From Actinomycetota bacterium (lineage in GTDB: Bacteria > Actinomycetota > Thermoleophilia > Gaiellales > Gaiellaceae), in contig JACDAS010000121.1 of the NCBI GenBank assembly GCA_013695295.1, positions 1 through 17,071 on the forward strand: DNA of 17,071 nt, given 5' to 3'. The notes beneath the pieces are model-generated. The model saw only the letters and a list, made by a program, of their open reading frames with translations, ran no database searches and was not told the DNA's origin. Shown in pieces: positions 14,910 to 17,071 of this stretch. The translations under genes and the position numbers were made by a program. How positions within the stretch are numbered: the first letter of the stretch is position 1; the number at the start of each line of letters is the position of its first letter.

Positions 14910-14916
14910 AAGGCAC

Positions 14917-15180
14917 ATGCTGGGAGCACTTCTGATTGCAGCCGCCGAGGACGGCGTCGACGCCGGCAAGGCGATCGCCCTCGCGCTCGGGATCGGGCTC
15001 GGCTCGCTCGGGGCCGGGATCGGCATCGGCAACATCTTCGGCTCGATGATCCAGGCAGTCGCCCGGCAGCCCGAGCTGCGCGGCGAGCTCCAGGGGATCC
15101 AGTGGCTCGGCTTCGCCCTGACCGAGGCGGTCGTCTTCTACGGCCTGATCGGCGGCCTGCTCGCCTACGTGCTGATCTGA
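14917..15180 (+). CDS. atpE: F-type ATP synthase subunit c
   Basis: An 87-residue two-helix proteolipid. The first helix has the tight glycine packing run GIGLGSLGAGIGIGNIFG (25-42), the polar loop is ARQPEL (49-54), and the ion-carrying carboxylate is E70 in GFALTEAVVFYGLIGG. The residue after E70 is Ala rather than Ser/Thr, and no Gln is seen at the matching place in helix 1, so proton rather than sodium coupling is likely (inference). An N-terminal extension of about ten residues precedes helix 1. The frame is open far upstream of ATG 14917, but only this start has a ribosome site and family resemblance. Confidence 0.96.
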   Translation: MLGALLIAAAEDGVDAGKAIALALGIGLGSLGAGIGIGNIFGSMIQAVARQPELRGELQGIQWLGFALTEAVVFYGLIGGLLAYVLI

Positions 15181-15716
15181 TGCACGGGCTCTTCGCCGCA
15201 AGCAACGCACTGATCAAGGTCGTCCCCGGCCTGATGATCTGGACGCTCGTCGCGTTCGGGATCACGGTCTTCGTGCTGAAGCGCTACGCGTTCGGGCCGA
15301 TCCAGGCGGCGATCGACCAGCGCCGGGAGCGGATCCAGCAGACGATCGAGGAGGCCGACCGCGCCCGCGAAGAATCCCGGAAGCTGCTCGAGGAGCACCG
15401 CGCGCTGATCTCGCAGGCCCGCGGCGACGCGGAGCAGATCCTCGCCGAGGCGCGCAAGGTCGCGGACGCCCAGCGCGAGCGAGTCCGCGAGGAGACCGAG
15501 GCCGACCGCCACCGGCGCCTGGAGGAGACGAAGCGCCAGATCGAAGCCGAGACTCACCGGGCGCTCGGGCAGATCCGGATGGAGGTCGCGAGCCTGAGCC
15601 TCGTCGCCGCCGAGAAGGTCACGGGCAAGGTGTTGACGGACACCGATCAGCGGCGCCTGATCGACGAGGCGATCGCCGAGCTCGACTTCTCGGCCCTCGA
15701 GCAGGGCCGCGCTTGA
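15180..15716 (+). CDS. atpF: F-type ATP synthase subunit b
   Basis: A 178-residue peripheral-stalk subunit: one membrane helix (about 15-34, VPGLMIWTLVAFGITVFVL), the usual KRYAFGPIQAAIDQRRERI joint, then a long charged coiled coil to about 145 and a C-terminal part (EVASLSLVAAEKVTGKVL) that binds delta. ATG 15180 overlaps the atpE stop by one base (TGATG). Its stop overlaps the atpH start. Length and order are normal for a single b subunit homodimer; no b-delta fusion of the mycobacterial kind is seen. Confidence 0.95.
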   Translation: MHGLFAASNALIKVVPGLMIWTLVAFGITVFVLKRYAFGPIQAAIDQRRERIQQTIEEADRAREESRKLLEEHRALISQARGDAEQILAEARKVADAQRERVREETEADRHRRLEETKRQIEAETHRALGQIRMEVASLSLVAAEKVTGKVLTDTDQRRLIDEAIAELDFSALEQGRA

Positions 15717-16246
15717 GCGTCGCGCACCGGACGTACGCCCGCGCGCTCTACGAGGCCGCGCGGGACTCCGGGCGCCTGCCGGTGGTCCGGGAGGAGATGG
15801 CCGACTTCGCCCAGTCGGTCCGCGACGTGCCGGAGCTCCGCTCGTTGCTCCGGAACCCCCAACTCGATCCCCGGGTCAAGGCCCGGGCCCTAGACGACGT
15901 GCTCGGCGACGCGGACGTGGTCTTCCGCAACTTCGTCCGGCTGCTGGCCGAGAAGGGCCGTATCGGGCAGCTCGAGGAGATCGCGAGGGAGTTCGAGCGC
16001 CTGGCCGCCGCCGAGGAAGGTCAGCTCGAGGTGGAGCTGACGACCGCGTTCGAGCTCTCCGACGACGAGGCGCGCGAGATCCTTGGGCGGATCGAGCAGG
16101 CGTCCGGGCGGAGGGTCGAGGCGACGCGAACCGTCGACCCCTCCCTGATCGGCGGGATGGTGCTCCAGGCCGGCTCGCTGCGACTCGACGCGAGCGTGCG
16201 CGGCCGGCTCGAGCGGCTGCGGCGCGAACTCCTCACGAAGTCGTGA
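15713..16246 (+). CDS. atpH: F-type ATP synthase subunit delta
   Basis: A 177-residue OSCP/delta subunit that links the stalk to the top of F1. The N-terminal helical domain shows AHRTYARALYEAARDSG (4-20) and FRNFVRLLAEKGRIGQLEEIAREFE (70-94). The C-terminal part has the conserved DPSLIGGMVLQAGSLRLDASVRGRLERLRREL (142-173). TTG 15713 overlaps the atpF stop (TTGA) and gives the normal N-terminus. It is the last + strand gene in the window: atpA, expected next, is not present before 17071, and an antisense gene begins to converge 11 nt after the stop. Confidence 0.95.
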   Translation: MSVAHRTYARALYEAARDSGRLPVVREEMADFAQSVRDVPELRSLLRNPQLDPRVKARALDDVLGDADVVFRNFVRLLAEKGRIGQLEEIAREFERLAAAEEGQLEVELTTAFELSDDEAREILGRIEQASGRRVEATRTVDPSLIGGMVLQAGSLRLDASVRGRLERLRRELLTKS

Positions 16247-16257
16247 GGGAAATCCCG

Positions 16258-17028
16258 CTAGAGGCGCGTGAGCGTGACCGAGCCTGCCCAGGAGACAGTG
16301 TCCTTGCAGGTGTCCGCGATCCGGACGCCCTCGTAGGGGGGCTCGGAGGCCCCGCAGTCGTACTCGGGGGCATAGGGCACGAGCGAGGGCGAGGCCGTCC
16401 CGACGGCGATCCGCAGCGTCTTTCCCTTTGCGAGCCTCTGCAGGGCTGCGAGGGAGAGCTTGAAGCTCGTCGTCAGCTGGCTGCCCCGCGGCCGGAGCGC
16501 GCACGCGGTGGGCAGTCCGAGCGCCGGCGGCGGCGCCTGCAGGTCGAAGACGACGCTCCCGGCGTGGGCCGCCGCGACGTCGAGCGTCGCCGGCTCGGAG
16601 AACTGGAGCCCCTCGTCGCAGACTCCGGTCCCGGCCCAGCCCTCGAGCACGATCGGGTAGCCGCAGTCCGTGCGGAGCTCGGTGCCCGTCACGCGCCCGG
16701 CGGGCTCGGTCGACTGTGGTGGCCTGCCAGCGAGCCCGCGCGCGAGCGACCGGAGCGAGACGGAGCTCCAGGTCGTGGTCCAGGTGAGGCTCGCCGTGTT
16801 CTCGACCGTCTTGTCGTACCCGCAGCGGTTGTCGACCTGGTAGATCCACTCCTTGTACTGCCGGTAGGTCTGCTGGCCGCTCCCGGAGAAGACGATCCGC
16901 ACCGATCCGGTCAGCCGCACGGGCTTCGGCTTCGACGGCTTGCTAGCGTCGGCGGCGGGGGAGGCCGACGCTAGCGCGCCCACGATGGCAGCGGCGGCGA
17001 GCAGGGCAAAGGGACGAGTCGCTCTCAT
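16258..17028 (-). CDS. predicted secreted protein, six cysteines, unknown function
   Basis: A 256-residue protein that I do not recognise. It begins with a clear signal peptide (MRATRPFALLAAAAIVGALASASPA), followed by a Lys/Pro/Ser linker (KPSKPKPVR) and a region rich in Thr, Ser and short beta-like stretches. Six cysteines in the mature part (NRCGY, TDCGY, GVCDE, TACAL, YDCGA, DTCKD) allow three disulfides outside the cell. No membrane anchor, sortase site or catalytic motif is seen. ATG 17028 is preferred to GTG 17037 because a -10 box ends 12 nt before it, whereas the GTG would lie at or before the transcription start. It converges on atpH with an 11-bp gap and no terminator. GC-rich codon use is like its neighbours, so recent foreign origin is not evident. 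Confidence 0.72.
   Translation of the reverse strand: MRATRPFALLAAAAIVGALASASPAADASKPSKPKPVRLTGSVRIVFSGSGQQTYRQYKEWIYQVDNRCGYDKTVENTASLTWTTTWSSVSLRSLARGLAGRPPQSTEPAGRVTGTELRTDCGYPIVLEGWAGTGVCDEGLQFSEPATLDVAAAHAGSVVFDLQAPPPALGLPTACALRPRGSQLTTSFKLSLAALQRLAKGKTLRIAVGTASPSLVPYAPEYDCGASEPPYEGVRIADTCKDTVSWAGSVTLTRL
16942..16975. repeat. perfect 12-bp inverted repeat in the signal-peptide region
   Basis: GCTAGCGTCGGC (16942-16953) and GCCGACGCTAGC (16964-16975) are exact reverse complements with a 10-nt spacer. It lies in the part of the secreted gene coding for the end of the signal peptide. In RNA of either strand it would make a strong stem-loop. On the + strand this is about 100 nt before the presumed next gene. 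Confidence 0.75.
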
Positions 17029-17040
17029 CGACGGCACGCC

Positions 17041-17046
17041 ATCCTA
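17041..17046 (-). promoter_or_regulatory. -10-like box of the secreted-protein gene
   Basis: Read on the - strand the bases are TAGGAT, 12 nt before ATG 17028 and 3 nt before GTG 17037. A start about 7 nt downstream gives a leader of roughly 5 nt for the ATG. No -35 box is recognisable in the few bases left. Confidence 0.4.
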
Positions 17047-17062
17047 GTTCTCTAGACGACGG

Positions 17063-17070
17063 AAAAGGAG
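17063..17070 (+). promoter_or_regulatory. Shine-Dalgarno-like stretch at the window end
   Basis: AAAAGGAG on the + strand, one base from the end of the window, looks like a ribosome binding site for a gene starting just outside. After atpH the expected gene is atpA. This is a guess from the motif and operon order. Confidence 0.4.
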
Positions 17071-17071
17071 C

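Noticed and set aside
16247..16257. GGGA-AA-TCCC between atpH and the convergent gene as a bidirectional terminator
   Set aside because: A 4-bp stem with a 2-nt loop and no T-run is too weak to support a terminator.
1..17071. CRISPR arrays, tRNA/rRNA genes, insertion sequences, phage or toxin-antitoxin genes
   Set aside because: Looked for by eye on both strands; no regularly spaced repeats, no tRNA-like cloverleaf, and no transposase or integrase motifs were seen.

Overview
The window is a gene-dense, very GC-rich bacterial chromosome segment. Seventeen recognisable genes lie on the + strand, mostly coupled by 4-13 nt overlaps, and one gene near the right end lies on the - strand. The run from rpmE through prfA, prmC and a Sua5-type gene to glyA, upp, a WecA-like transferase and the F-type ATP synthase genes is a typical actinobacterial order. 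Base composition, GTG/TTG starts and probable leaderless genes agree with Actinomycetota. A deep lineage such as Thermoleophilia is my best guess, but this is inference from gene order and protein style, not a database match. I see no phage, IS element, CRISPR array, tRNA or rRNA.

Left part (1-3714): the 3' end of an ETF-quinone oxidoreductase-like gene, whose C-terminal Fe-S motif lacks one of the four usual cysteines. It is followed by a fold-type II PLP threonine/serine dehydratase, ribosomal protein L31 (zinc-binding form), a DUF1385/YqhQ-type membrane protein and an OsmC-family peroxidase.

Centre (3735-10460): release factor RF1 (prfA) and its glutamine methyltransferase (prmC), which act together in translation termination. 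A threonylcarbamoyl-AMP synthase (tRNA t6A synthesis) follows. Next is a decayed kinase-like gene whose two halves are in different frames and which lacks the expected catalytic loop. Then come serine hydroxymethyltransferase, uracil phosphoribosyltransferase, a WecA/TagO-type polyprenyl-phosphate sugar-phosphate transferase, and a hotdog thioesterase.

Right part (10493-17071): a DUF1800-DUF1501 pair (the latter with a Tat-type signal) sits before the ATP synthase cluster. A 70-bp nested inverted repeat carrying a probable promoter separates them. The cluster reads atpZ-like, atpI-like, atpB (a), atpE (c), atpF (b), atpH (delta). Instead of atpA, an antisense gene for a secreted six-cysteine protein follows atpH. 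A Shine-Dalgarno-like stretch at the last bases suggests that a + strand gene, possibly atpA, starts just outside the window.

No clearly new multi-gene system is visible. The points most worth a second look are the internally deleted kinase gene, the antisense secreted gene breaking the atp operon with its perfect 12-bp inverted repeat, the nested palindrome before atpZ, the AT-rich strong-SD leader of atpE, the repeated -10 boxes just upstream of start codons, and the altered ETF-QO Fe-S motif.
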